Origin: Verrucomicrobiota bacterium
GTDB lineage: Bacteria > Verrucomicrobiota > Verrucomicrobiia > Chthoniobacterales > UBA10450
DNA: 64,000 nucleotides
Direction: 5' to 3'
Assembly: GCA_003219695.1 (NCBI GenBank)
Contig: QHQA01000007.1
Span: 18,294 to 82,293, forward strand
The notes under the pieces are model-generated. The model made no database searches, was not told the DNA's origin, and worked only from the letters and a program-made list of their open reading frames with translations. Position numbers and translations under genes: made by a program. This document shows, piece by piece, positions 19,414 through 28,662 of the stretch (position 1 is the first letter of the stretch; every line of letters begins with the position of its first letter).

Positions 19414-20922
19414 TCAATCCTGCCGGCCGGCTTCGGGAACGCGAATGTAGCGACGGAGTGCAACCAATCCCACCGGAGCAACTGACGCGGCCAGCGCGAA
19501 GATCAGCCACATCGTGGCGGGATGCCGCGGGCCGTGCTCCGGACAGAACGCAGCCAGCAGCCAGCCGCCTGTGCCGACAAGCAGTTTACCTACGAGAAAT
19601 GGAAGATAGGCGAGCGAGCCGTACGAGGCTTCTTGTCCTGGCGGGGCAATCGCCGCGGCATACTCGTATACGCGCGGTGAATAGAAAGCTTCCCCGATCG
19701 AGAAAACGAAAAGGTAAAGCGCAGCCATGATGTAATAGGGGTGAATGCTTCCGTGCAATCCCAGATACCCGTATCCCAGCCAGCGTCCTGGCAGGCTGTT
19801 GGCAGCAGACTGAAACCATTGCGTCGGCAGCGCCATGATGAATACTCCTGCGGCACAGATCGCTGCGCCGATTACCACCATCCGATATGCCGCGGACTTT
19901 TGCGTCAGCGCGCCCACGACCGGCACTAGGAGAATGATGATGATCGCGTTGATCGCGGCAAGTTTCCCCACAGGCGCGTTTACTCCGAGTTCGCGAATTC
20001 CGAATTTTGGAAAGACATAATCCATCTGTAAAAAGATGGCTTTGAGAAATCCGATTAAGAGGAAGAAAACAAGCAGGCGGTAGAAACCGGATTGACCAAT
20101 CAGCCGCCCGAAAATGCGGGCCGTGGCGATCGCGCTTTGTCGCACGGTCTCTACAATTCTTTTCCAGAAACCAGACGCAGTCCCGGGGTCGCGAGAAGAT
20201 TTTTCGATCACGGGGCCTCCATTGCGGGCTTCCGCTCCTCGCCGGATAAAATAGATCACCGGGAACAGCACGATCTCGAACGCGAGGCTGACCGCGAACA
20301 GTTGCTGGTACGAGCTTGGCTCAAATCCGAAGAGACTGACGCGCAAGTGCAGTTGGCGCACATAATCGAATATCCATCCCGCGGCGATGTAGCCGACGTT
20401 CATTATCATGTAGATGATTGAGAATGAGATGGACCGCTGAGCTGTTGTGGAATAGCGCCGCGTTGCCGCGAGCAGCACCGGTGTCCCGAGAGCTTCGCCG
20501 ACTGCCAACGGAAGAACGCCGCACGCGAATGCCAGCGACGGAATCGTGGTGACGACCATGACGCTGCGCGCGACCGTGCAGATGGCGACGCCCAGAAAAA
20601 AAGTGCGGCGCAATCCGATCGCATCGGTGATCGAGCCGGCCAGCAATGTGAAAATTGTCATCGCCGGCGCCCACACCCAGCCAACCAATGCGCCCGCGGC
20701 TTGATCGCTAAAGCCGAGGTCCTTCGACAGCCACAGCACCATGGTCTTGTTCGTGACTGAGTACGCCGTGTAAATGAGGAACTTGATCAGGAACGTCAGC
20801 CACAACTCGCGTTGCGCGCCTTTGAGCACGGTGAATTTCGCGATGAAACCGCCAAGGCCTGTCGCTACCACCGCAGGCACAGTTTCTTCCGGCGCGACTG
20901 TTGCTTTGATTGCTTGGGCCAC
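19414..20922 (-). CDS. MFS/POT-like transporter
   Basis: Roughly 12 hydrophobic segments; TNKTMVLWLSKDLGFSDQAAGALVGWVWAPAMTIFTLLAGSITDAIGLRRTFFLGV. Confidence 0.85.
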   Translation of the reverse strand: MAQAIKATVAPEETVPAVVATGLGGFIAKFTVLKGAQRELWLTFLIKFLIYTAYSVTNKTMVLWLSKDLGFSDQAAGALVGWVWAPAMTIFTLLAGSITDAIGLRRTFFLGVAICTVARSVMVVTTIPSLAFACGVLPLAVGEALGTPVLLAATRRYSTTAQRSISFSIIYMIMNVGYIAAGWIFDYVRQLHLRVSLFGFEPSSYQQLFAVSLAFEIVLFPVIYFIRRGAEARNGGPVIEKSSRDPGTASGFWKRIVETVRQSAIATARIFGRLIGQSGFYRLLVFFLLIGFLKAIFLQMDYVFPKFGIRELGVNAPVGKLAAINAIIIILLVPVVGALTQKSAAYRMVVIGAAICAAGVFIMALPTQWFQSAANSLPGRWLGYGYLGLHGSIHPYYIMAALYLFVFSIGEAFYSPRVYEYAAAIAPPGQEASYGSLAYLPFLVGKLLVGTGGWLLAAFCPEHGPRHPATMWLIFALAASVAPVGLVALRRYIRVPEAGRQD

Positions 20923-20940
20923 GCTGTTTGGAATTATTCC

Positions 20941-21032
20941 GTCATTCCGAACGAAGTCGAGGAATCCCGTGGAATTACTTTACGGCAGCGCCACGGGATC
21001 TTTTGAATTCGCTTCGCTCCGCTCAAGATGAC
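20941..21032. repeat. Inverted-repeat element of the TCATTCCGA(G/A)CGAAGTCGAGGAATCCC family
   Basis: gtcattccgaacgaagtcgaggaatcccgtgg...ccacgggatc...ttcgcttcgctccgctcaagatgac. Confidence 0.8.
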
Positions 21033-21037
21033 GATCA

Positions 21038-21970
21038 TCACAACAAATTGTCGAGATACGTCTGCCTGTCGAACGGCGCGAAATCTTCAAGCTGTTCACC
21101 GGTGCCGACGAATCGCGTGGGAATTCCAAGCTCATCCTCAATCGCAACGACGATGCCGCCCTTGCCGCTGCCATCGAGTTTTGTAACGATGAGGCCGGTG
21201 AGTCCAAGCGCGTTGTGGAATTCGCGCGCCTGACTGAGCGCGTTGCTGCCGGTGGTCGCATCGACGACGAGCAACGTATCGTGCGGCGCGGTTGGATCCA
21301 GCTTGCCAAGGGCGCGTTTTACCTTTTGCAGTTCAGCCATCAGGTTCGTTTTGGTATGTTGGCGACCAGCCGTATCGCAGAGCAAAAAGTCAATGTCGCC
21401 CTTGGCGGCCACCTGATACGCTTCGTAGCAAAGCGCAGCCGGATCGGCGCCGTATTTGCCGCGGACTATTTCAACGCCGAGTCTTTTGGCCCAAATATCA
21501 AGCTGCTCAATCGCCGCTGCGCGAAAAGTGTCCGCTGCCGCCAGCATCACGCGGGTAGCGCTCGCTTCCAGCGGGCTGCGTTCGGCATCCTGCCGAACGC
21601 CGAATGTTCGCGGCAAGACGCCGCGAACTGCACGGTGGAAGCGCGCGCTACCCAAATAATGCGCGAACTTTGCCGTGGATGTTGTCTTGCCGGTCCCGTT
21701 CACGCCGACGATCAAAATCACTGTTGGTTTTCCAATCGCTCGTCGGATGGGCGCTGGATCATGCGGCAAAATTCGCGCAATCTCCGTGCGCACCGCTTTG
21801 ATCACATCGCCAATCCCAAGCAAAGCCCAAGCTTCGCGTTCCTGGAGCGTTTTGATGATTCGCATTGTCATCGGCACGCCGAGATCGGCACGGATGAGCG
21901 CTTCTTCCAGCTCATCCCAATCGATGGGTTTGCCAGCAAATTGTTGCGCGAGGGATTGAAGGAAATTCAT
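21038..21970 (-). CDS. ftsY: Signal recognition particle receptor FtsY (GTPase NG domain) with in-frame insertion
   Basis: GVNGTGKTTSTAKFAHYL, VMLAAADTFRAAAIEQL, DTAGRQHTKTNLMAEL, TKLDGSGKGG. Confidence 0.95.
   Translation of the reverse strand: MNFLQSLAQQFAGKPIDWDELEEALIRADLGVPMTMRIIKTLQEREAWALLGIGDVIKAVRTEIARILPHDPAPIRRAIGKPTVILIVGVNGTGKTTSTAKFAHYLGSARFHRAVRGVLPRTFGVRQDAERSPLEASATRVMLAAADTFRAAAIEQLDIWAKRLGVEIVRGKYGADPAALCYEAYQVAAKGDIDFLLCDTAGRQHTKTNLMAELQKVKRALGKLDPTAPHDTLLVVDATTGSNALSQAREFHNALGLTGLIVTKLDGSGKGGIVVAIEDELGIPTRFVGTGEQLEDFAPFDRQTYLDNLL
21553..21653. repeat. 101 bp palindromic element inserted in frame in ftsY
   Basis: 18 bp terminal inverted repeats (gggtagcgctcgcttcca / tggaagcgcgcgctaccc, one mismatch) plus internal hairpins ttcggcatcctgccgaa and gttcgcggcaagacgccgcgaac. 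Confidence 0.92.
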
Positions 21971-22014
21971 GTTGCAGGATCAACCAAGCTGAAGAGTTAA
22001 AGCGTTTCAAAACA

Positions 22015-22107
22015 TGTCATTCCGAGCAAAGTCGAGGAATCCCGTAATGAAACCAAAACGTGACGCCACGGGGTCCTTCGACTCCGCTTCGCTCCGCTCA
22101 GGATGAC
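22015..22107. repeat. Inverted-repeat element of the TGTCATTCCGAGC family
   Basis: tgtcattccgagcaaagtcgaggaatcccg...cacggggtccttcgactccgcttcgctccgctcaggatgac. Confidence 0.8.
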
Positions 22108-22137
22108 TCTGCTTCAACGAATCAACGCTTCAACAAA

Positions 22138-22581
22138 TCACGACTCCTTCTTCACCGCTTCGCGCGCGGGCCGGTCCAAATCTTTGCGCACCCGGTCGAG
22201 AATTCCGTTTACAAACCGGCCCGATTCGGCGCCGCCGTATATTTTGGCCAGTTCGATCGCTTCATTGATCGAAACCACCGGCGGAATATCGTCGCGATAA
22301 AGCATTTCATAGATGGCAAGGCGCAGAATATTGCGATCGACCGCAGAGATGCGCCGGAATTCGTAATTCTCGCAATAGCGTGTGATGCGTTCGTCTATCT
22401 CCGGAAGATGCGCCATCATCCCTTCGATGAGCGGCTGTCCAAACTCGCGCACGCGCGGCTTGGCCGGACAAAATTCCCAGAAATCCTCGATCTTCTCCGG
22501 TCCTTCGCCGCGCTGGAGATCGCGCCAGAAATGGTATTGGATTGCTGCTTCGCGAGCGCGCCGTCGCTTGCCCATAAGCAT
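22138..22581 (-). CDS. nusB: Transcription antitermination factor NusB
   Basis: KRRRAREAAIQYHFWRDL...VDRNILRLAIYEMLYRDDIPPVVSINEAIELAKIYGGAESGRFVNGILDRV. Confidence 0.96.
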   Translation of the reverse strand: MLMGKRRRAREAAIQYHFWRDLQRGEGPEKIEDFWEFCPAKPRVREFGQPLIEGMMAHLPEIDERITRYCENYEFRRISAVDRNILRLAIYEMLYRDDIPPVVSINEAIELAKIYGGAESGRFVNGILDRVRKDLDRPAREAVKKES

Positions 22582-23057
22582 TACCCTCCACGAAGCTGCG
22601 ACAAAACACTGGCGATTTCCACCGCTGCGCGTGCGGCTTCGGTGCCACGGTTAATCTTGTTTTCAAGACAGCGCTCGCGCGCTTGAGTTTCGTTGTCAAA
22701 ACTGAGCACCACGTTGATCACTGGCACGGCGTGATCGACTGCGATCCGTTGCAGCGCGTCCGTGACGGAGCGGCTTAGATTTTGTGCATGATTGGTTTCA
22801 CCCTGCATAATCACGCCGCAGGCAATGATGGCATCGGCTTTCTCCTTGTGCGCCAACTCGCGCACAACCACGGGAATTTCGAATGAACCTGGCACGCGGT
22901 GGACAGAAATCGTCGCGTCCGGTGCAAGGGCACGCAGCTCTTGCGTGGCGTGATTAACGAGTCCGTCCACGTATTGCGCATTAAATCGGCTCGCAACGAT
23001 ACAGAACGTGCGCCTGGTTTTGGTGATTGGCGGACGACGCGGCGATTCCTTCGTCAT
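22581..23057 (-). CDS. ribH: 6,7-dimethyl-8-ribityllumazine synthase
   Basis: IVASRFNAQYVDGLVNHA, VHRVPGSFEIPVVVREL, ADAIIACGVIMQGETNHAQNL. Confidence 0.96.
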   Translation of the reverse strand: MTKESPRRPPITKTRRTFCIVASRFNAQYVDGLVNHATQELRALAPDATISVHRVPGSFEIPVVVRELAHKEKADAIIACGVIMQGETNHAQNLSRSVTDALQRIAVDHAVPVINVVLSFDNETQARERCLENKINRGTEAARAAVEIASVLSQLRGG

Positions 23058-23096
23058 TCGTCATTCGTCACTCGGATTTCGGCATTCGCAAACGCC

Positions 23097-24320
23097 CTAA
23101 AGCATGTGGCCCAGCTTGTTCCTCTTTGTCTCGAGATATTTGGCGTTATGCGGATTGGCTTGGGTACGGATCGGCACTTGCTCGATCATTTCGAGACCGT
23201 ATCCCTCCAGGCCGACCACTTTCTTCGGGTTATTTGTCAGAAACCGGAACTGGCGCACGCCGAGATCGAACAGAATCTGCGCGCCAAGACCGTAATCGCG
23301 CAGATCGCTCGGGTAACCGAGCCTCGCATTTGCCTCTACCGTGTCGAGCCCTTCCTCTTGCAACTTGTAAGCGTGGATTTTCGCCGCGAGCCCGATGCCG
23401 CGTCCTTCCTGGCGCATATAAACCAAAACGCCGTTACCTTCCTCTGCGATTTGCCGCAGCGCGGCGTGCAACTGATTTCCGCAGTCGCATCGGCGCGAGC
23501 CGAAAACATCGCCCGTAAGACATTGGCTGTGCACGCGGACGAGCGTCGGCCTGCTTTTGTCGATCTTGCCTTTCACGAGCGCGAGATGATGTTGGCCGTC
23601 GAGCTTCGAGCGATACAAGTGCAAATCGAAATCGCCGTATTCTGTCGGCATTTTCACGATCTGTTCCAGCTCCACCAGCTTTTCGCGAACACGCCGATAG
23701 GCGATCAAACTTTGGATCGTGCAAATGCGCAAGCTGTGTTTTTTGCGAAACTCCATCAGTTCCGGCAACCGCGCCATGGTGCCGTCGTCGTGTAAAATTT
23801 CGCAAAGCACACCGGCCGGTTGGAGCCCCGCCATTCTCGCCAGATCGACCGCGGCTTCGGTGTGACCCGCACGGCGCAGCACACCGCCGTCTTTCGCGCG
23901 CAGCGGGAATACGTGCCCCGGCTGGTTCAGGTCTTCCGGCGATGATTTCGGGTTGGCAATTGCCAGGATGGTTGTGGCCCGATCATAAGCGCTGACACCC
24001 GTGGTCACGCCGCGGGCCGCGTCCACGGAAACGGTGAAATCGGTCCGCTGCTTCTCGCGGTTTTGCGCGACCATCCGTTGCAGACCGAGCTGCTCAGCGC
24101 GCTCGTTCGGAATCGGCACGCAAATCAAGCCGCGCCCATGCGTGGCCATGAAATTAACCGCTTCCGGCGTTACCTTTTCGGCTGCCATCACCAGATCGCC
24201 TTCGTTCTCGCGATCCGCGTCGTCGGTCACGATCACCATGCGCCCTTTGGCGATATCGCTCAGCACATCGTCGATGGTATCGAACTGAAATGTCTCGGCC
24301 GGTTTTGCAATCATCAGCAT
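23097..24320 (-). CDS. ribBA: Bifunctional 3,4-dihydroxy-2-butanone-4-phosphate synthase / GTP cyclohydrolase II
   Basis: VTDDADRENEGDLVMAAE, VSAYDRATTI, GHVFPLRAKDGGVLRRAGHTEAAVDL, HSQCLTGDVFGSRRCDCGNQL, QEGRGIGLAAKIHAY. Confidence 0.97.
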   Translation of the reverse strand: MLMIAKPAETFQFDTIDDVLSDIAKGRMVIVTDDADRENEGDLVMAAEKVTPEAVNFMATHGRGLICVPIPNERAEQLGLQRMVAQNREKQRTDFTVSVDAARGVTTGVSAYDRATTILAIANPKSSPEDLNQPGHVFPLRAKDGGVLRRAGHTEAAVDLARMAGLQPAGVLCEILHDDGTMARLPELMEFRKKHSLRICTIQSLIAYRRVREKLVELEQIVKMPTEYGDFDLHLYRSKLDGQHHLALVKGKIDKSRPTLVRVHSQCLTGDVFGSRRCDCGNQLHAALRQIAEEGNGVLVYMRQEGRGIGLAAKIHAYKLQEEGLDTVEANARLGYPSDLRDYGLGAQILFDLGVRQFRFLTNNPKKVVGLEGYGLEMIEQVPIRTQANPHNAKYLETKRNKLGHML

Positions 24321-24350
24321 AATACCATTACGTCCGGCGCCGCTCTCAGC

Positions 24351-24434
24351 AACTCTTACTCTTGCTCATGCTCGTATCCGTAATCGAAATCAGAATGTCG
24401 AGCACGAGCAGGATTACGAGCAGGAGCACGAGTT
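24351..24434. repeat. Inverted array of (GAGCAN)-type hexamers
   Basis: aactcttactcttgctcatgctcg...cgagcacgagcaggattacgagcaggagcacgagtt. Confidence 0.85.
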
Positions 24435-24737
24435 AAATTACTTCCCGCTGGTCGCCACAATCGCCTCGGGCCGGTACATGTCCTGGTTGCTTGCCTGAAA
24501 TTCCGCTTTCAGCTTTACTCTGAACTGCGAAAGATCGACAAGATCCCAGCGCGTGAATTTCGACACCGCCTTCCCCGCCTCCGCACTGCTACGGCATGCC
24601 AGGGAAGGACGCGATCCACCTTCGCACGGTTTATCCTTCGCTTCGCTCAGGACAACGAAGGAAAAGCAAAGCCAAACTTGTACAGACACTGCGCCCTTGA
24701 TCTTGCCTGTTGGACGAATCGTGACTACAGTGACTAC

Positions 24738-24992
24738 ATGACGACAACGCTTCGCGAAGCTAAAGCCCGACTTTCTGAAATGGTGAAGCACGCCAGCCGC
24801 GGCGAAGAAGTGGTGATCACCGTCCACGGAAAGGAAACAGCCAAGCTTGTCGCGGTGCCGACGCGCAGAAAAAAACGCGACAAGGAAAAGTGGTTGGCTG
24901 AACTGGATGAGCTGCGCCGGAAATACAGCACGGGCAGAATCGGCATAAGCGCGCAACAAATCCAGGACTGGGACCGCGAGGATCGTTTCTAA
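24738..24992 (+). CDS. Type II toxin-antitoxin antitoxin, Phd/YefM family
   Basis: MTTTLREAKARLSEMVKHASRGEEVVITVHGKETAKLVAV. Confidence 0.9.
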   Translation: MTTTLREAKARLSEMVKHASRGEEVVITVHGKETAKLVAVPTRRKKRDKEKWLAELDELRRKYSTGRIGISAQQIQDWDREDRF

Positions 24993-24996
24993 GCCG

Positions 24997-25434
24997 ATGC
25001 GTTTCTGGGACAGCTCTGCGCTGGTTAAACTGTACGTCGCGGAACCAGACTCGACGACATTTAAGCGGTTCGCCGATGATCCCGAGGTGCCCCTGATTTC
25101 AAGTTTCACAATACATGAGGTGCAGTGTGCATTTTGGCGAAAGGAAATCTCGGGCGGAGTAAAGCGGGGTGCGGCCGAGATCCTGTTTCAAAGTTTCCTG
25201 CGGCAAATCGAGAGGGGGAATTTTAAGCTGATTCCTTACGATCCCAGGGTGAAAAGCCGCGCGATTGGAGTGGTGCGCCATTGCTACGGTGCATCAAGGC
25301 CAGTCATGATTCGCAGCCTCGACGCACTTCAAATCGCGAGCGCACTGGAGGGCGGAGCAACCGAAATGGTGTCGGCCGATTCCCGGATGCGAGGTAGTGG
25401 AATTCTTTTTGGACTACGAATGATGCCCGAGTGA
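24997..25434 (+). CDS. PIN domain toxin (VapC-like)
   Basis: MRFWDSSALVKLYVAEPDS...SLDALQIASALEGGATEMVSADSRM. Confidence 0.92.
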   Translation: MRFWDSSALVKLYVAEPDSTTFKRFADDPEVPLISSFTIHEVQCAFWRKEISGGVKRGAAEILFQSFLRQIERGNFKLIPYDPRVKSRAIGVVRHCYGASRPVMIRSLDALQIASALEGGATEMVSADSRMRGSGILFGLRMMPE

Positions 25435-25439
25435 ACCTC

Positions 25440-26375
25440 ATGAATAAATCCGACAAGATTTTCGTTGCCGGTCATAGGGGGATGGTCGGCAGCGCGTTGC
25501 TTCGGCGGCTCAAATCAGAAGAGTTCAAGAATTTGCTGACGCGCGACCGAGCGCAGCTTGATCTTTCAGATGAAAATGCGGTGGCGAATTTTTTTGCGCA
25601 AGAGACACCACCCATCGTGGTCGTCGCGGCGGCGAAGGTCGGCGGAATCAAAGCCAACAACGATTATCCCGTCGAATTTCTCCTCGAGAATCTGCGGATT
25701 CAAAACAACGTCATCCGCGCGGCGTACGAGAATTGCGCGCGCAAACTGCTTTTTCTCGGAAGCTCCTGCATTTACCCGAAGTTTGCGCCGCAACCCATCT
25801 CTGAAAGCGCGTTGCTCAGCGGGCCGCTGGAGCCAACGAACGAAGCGTACGCAATTGCCAAGATCGCCGGCATCAAGCTTTGCCAGGCGTACGCTCGCGA
25901 ACACGGTGCGAATTTCATCTCGGCGATGCCGACGAATCTTTACGGCCCGAACGACAATTTCGATCTTGAAACCTCGCACGTGCTGGCTGCGCTCCTGCGC
26001 AAAGCACACGAAGCAAAAACACGGAGGGACCCAAAGTTAGTCGTGTGGGGAACTAGCAAGCCGCGCCGTGAATTTTTGCACGTGGACGATCTCGCTGCGG
26101 CCTGCGTTTTACTGCTGGAGAAATACGATTCCCCCGAAATCATCAACGTCGGTTGCGGCGAGGACATTTCGATCCACGAACTGGCCGAGCTAATCTGTGA
26201 GGTTGTGGGTTTCGACGGCGAACTTGCCTGGGACACCACTAAACCCGATGGCACACCGCGAAAGCTTTTGGACGTGACCAAGCTTCGCGTTCTTGGTTGG
26301 AAGCCGATGATTCCGCTACGCGAGGGCATCGCACAAACATACCAATGGTTTCTTGCGAATTATGCGGAAGGGTAG
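25440..26375 (+). CDS. fcl: GDP-L-fucose synthase
   Basis: KIFVAGHRGMVGSALLRRL, VVVAAAKVGGIKANNDYP, LLFLGSSCIYPKFAPQPI, YAIAKIAGIKLCQAY. ORF is also open from a GTG at 25431. Confidence 0.96.
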   Translation: MNKSDKIFVAGHRGMVGSALLRRLKSEEFKNLLTRDRAQLDLSDENAVANFFAQETPPIVVVAAAKVGGIKANNDYPVEFLLENLRIQNNVIRAAYENCARKLLFLGSSCIYPKFAPQPISESALLSGPLEPTNEAYAIAKIAGIKLCQAYAREHGANFISAMPTNLYGPNDNFDLETSHVLAALLRKAHEAKTRRDPKLVVWGTSKPRREFLHVDDLAAACVLLLEKYDSPEIINVGCGEDISIHELAELICEVVGFDGELAWDTTKPDGTPRKLLDVTKLRVLGWKPMIPLREGIAQTYQWFLANYAEG

Positions 26376-26422
26376 GGACGCCGCGCCGCGGCGTGCGGTC
26401 GGCGCAGCACGCCGACCGTACC
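26371..26422. repeat. Palindromic element overlapping the fcl stop codon
   Basis: ggtagggacgccgcgccgcggcgtgcggtcggcgcagcacgccgaccgtacc; ends ggta/tacc and two internal hairpins. Confidence 0.75.
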
Positions 26423-26479
26423 GTTGGCAACCATGTCATTTGACCCCGAAAACTTTCGCGCGTTGACTGGTCTTAAGGG

Positions 26480-27400
26480 ATGAAAAATTTGCGCGTAGGT
26501 GTTGCCGGGGTTGGCCATATCGGAAGCAATCATGCGCGCCTGTATGCGGAGACGCCGTCGGTTGAGTTCACTGCAGTCTATGACGCGGATCCCATTATAA
26601 ACCGGACAATTGCGACCAAGTTCCGCGCGACCCCTGCCAGGTCTCTCGATGAATTCATTGGGATGGTTGACGCCGCTTCCGTAGCCACGCCCACTAACAC
26701 GCACTACGAGGTTGCAAGGTCTCTTCTTGCAAAGGGTAAACATGTGCTGGTAGAAAAGCCGATCACTGACAACACTGCGCACGCTGCTGCACTGGCGGAT
26801 TTGGCCGCGCGCAACGGTCTGATTTTGCAGGTCGGCCACGTAGAACGTTTCAACCCAGTCTTGGGCGCTCTCGAAAAACATCTGACGCATCCGCGGTTCA
26901 TCGAAGCGCATCGACTCAGACCCTATTCCGAACGCGGTACCGACATCGGTGTCGTTCTCGATTTGATGATCCATGATCTGGAAGTCATTTTGCATTTCGT
27001 GCGTTCGCCTCTGTGGAGTATTGACGCAGTGGGCGTGCCCGTGCTTAGCCGGAGTGAAGACATCGCCAATGTGCGATTGCATTTCGAAGACGGATGCGTG
27101 GCAAACGTGACCGCAAGCCGCATCAGTCCCGAGCGCATGCGCAAGATTCGGATTTTTCAGGAGGACGCCTACATCTCGCTTGATTATCAAAATCAAACCG
27201 GCGAAATCTATCGGCGTGTCGGAAAGCACATTTGGCGTGACCGAGTCAGCGTTGAACACGAAGAACCGCTGAAACTTCAACTCACTTCGTTTATCGAATG
27301 CGCAAGCACGGGACGCCAGCCGCGCGTTTCGGGTTCGCAAGCCACAGTGGCTCTGGAGTCGGCGGTCAAAATCACCAAGCAAATCGCTGGGAGTGCTTAG
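26480..27400 (+). CDS. Gfo/Idh/MocA family oxidoreductase
   Basis: LRVGVAGVGHIGSNHARLY...VATPTNTHYEVARSLLAKGKHVLVEKPIT. Confidence 0.95.
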   Translation: MKNLRVGVAGVGHIGSNHARLYAETPSVEFTAVYDADPIINRTIATKFRATPARSLDEFIGMVDAASVATPTNTHYEVARSLLAKGKHVLVEKPITDNTAHAAALADLAARNGLILQVGHVERFNPVLGALEKHLTHPRFIEAHRLRPYSERGTDIGVVLDLMIHDLEVILHFVRSPLWSIDAVGVPVLSRSEDIANVRLHFEDGCVANVTASRISPERMRKIRIFQEDAYISLDYQNQTGEIYRRVGKHIWRDRVSVEHEEPLKLQLTSFIECASTGRQPRVSGSQATVALESAVKITKQIAGSA

Positions 27401-27493
27401 GACAATCTCACCTGGCAAGTCTTACTGTAGAGGCAGGCGTGTCGCCTGCGTGGCGCTCGACTTCGCAGCCGGCACGCCCGCCACGGCAGAAGA

Positions 27494-28621
27494 ATGATCA
27501 TCTATTTCGTAGCCGGGGAGGTAAGCGCCGACAATCACGGGGCGGCATTGATGCGCGCGCTGCGCGAGTTGGATCCCGGGCTGAAGTTCACGGGGCGCGG
27601 CGGTCCGCAAATGCAGCAGGTCGCCGGCAAACAACTCAAAAATTGGATTGGCGATGCCGCAGTTCTCGGTTTGTGGGAAGTGATCAGAAAGTACGGTTAT
27701 TTTCGGGAACAATTTCGCGAAACGCTCAAAGAAATTCTCGAGCGCAAGCCCGACGCGGTCGTCCTGATCGATTACCCGGGATTCAATTTGCGCCTTGCCC
27801 GGGCACTCCAAATGCAATCACAGCGGCAAAAGATAATCTACTACATCAGCCCGCAGGTGTGGGCATGGAACCGTGGTCGGATCAAAAGCATGGCGCACTC
27901 GATTGATCTGGTGCTCTGCATTTTTCCGTTTGAAACCGATCTCTACTACCAATCGGGCCTGCGCGCGGTGTTTGTCGGGCATCCGATGATCGAAAGATTA
28001 CAGGCCCAAAAGATCGATGTTGAGCGTGATCCCAATTTGATGGGACTTTTCCCAGGCAGTCGTTCGCGCGAAGTACGAAAAATTTTTCCGGTAATGATCG
28101 AGACAGCGCACCTACTTTTAAAAGCCAGGCCCACGTCGCAGTTTCAAGTCGCGGCCGCATCCGAGACGCTGGCGCAGGAACTGACCAAAATGCTGACCCG
28201 GCAGGATCGACAGGTCATTCAAATTGCAATGGGCCAGACAGCAAACATCATGCAGCGGGCTTGGGCGGGAATTATTGCATCGGGAAGCGCCACGCTGGAA
28301 GCTGCTTATTTCCGCCTGCCGTTTGTGCTCGTTTACAAGGTGGCTTGGCCGACGTACCTCGCAGGACGACTCGTCGTGAACGTGGAATATCTTGGCATGC
28401 CTAATCTGCTTGGCGACAAAGAAGTGGTTCCGGAATTTATTCAGCACAAGGCCAAACCAAATGTGATCGTCAAGGCTGTGCGGCTATTACTCGAAGATGC
28501 AAACGCACGCGTACGGATGCTCTCCGCATTCAACGCTATCATTAATGAATTGGGCAGCGGCGGAGCCAGTGAAAAAGCAGCGCAAGCAATTATTCAAGAA
28601 CTCAAGGAGCGGCGGTCTTGA
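27494..28621 (+). CDS. lpxB: Lipid-A-disaccharide synthase
   Basis: YFVAGEVSADNHGAALMRAL, VLIDYPGFNLRLA, YYISPQVWAWNRGRI, FVGHPMIE, GLFPGSRSREV. Confidence 0.96.
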   Translation: MIIYFVAGEVSADNHGAALMRALRELDPGLKFTGRGGPQMQQVAGKQLKNWIGDAAVLGLWEVIRKYGYFREQFRETLKEILERKPDAVVLIDYPGFNLRLARALQMQSQRQKIIYYISPQVWAWNRGRIKSMAHSIDLVLCIFPFETDLYYQSGLRAVFVGHPMIERLQAQKIDVERDPNLMGLFPGSRSREVRKIFPVMIETAHLLLKARPTSQFQVAAASETLAQELTKMLTRQDRQVIQIAMGQTANIMQRAWAGIIASGSATLEAAYFRLPFVLVYKVAWPTYLAGRLVVNVEYLGMPNLLGDKEVVPEFIQHKAKPNVIVKAVRLLLEDANARVRMLSAFNAIINELGSGGASEKAAQAIIQELKERRS

Positions 28622-28662
28622 GATTGCTTTAATGAACACCACAGGATTCAACTGAGCACACG

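Noticed and set aside
24438-25109. 223-aa minus-strand ORF
   Set aside because: Antisense to a clear Phd antitoxin gene and crosses intergenic repeats.
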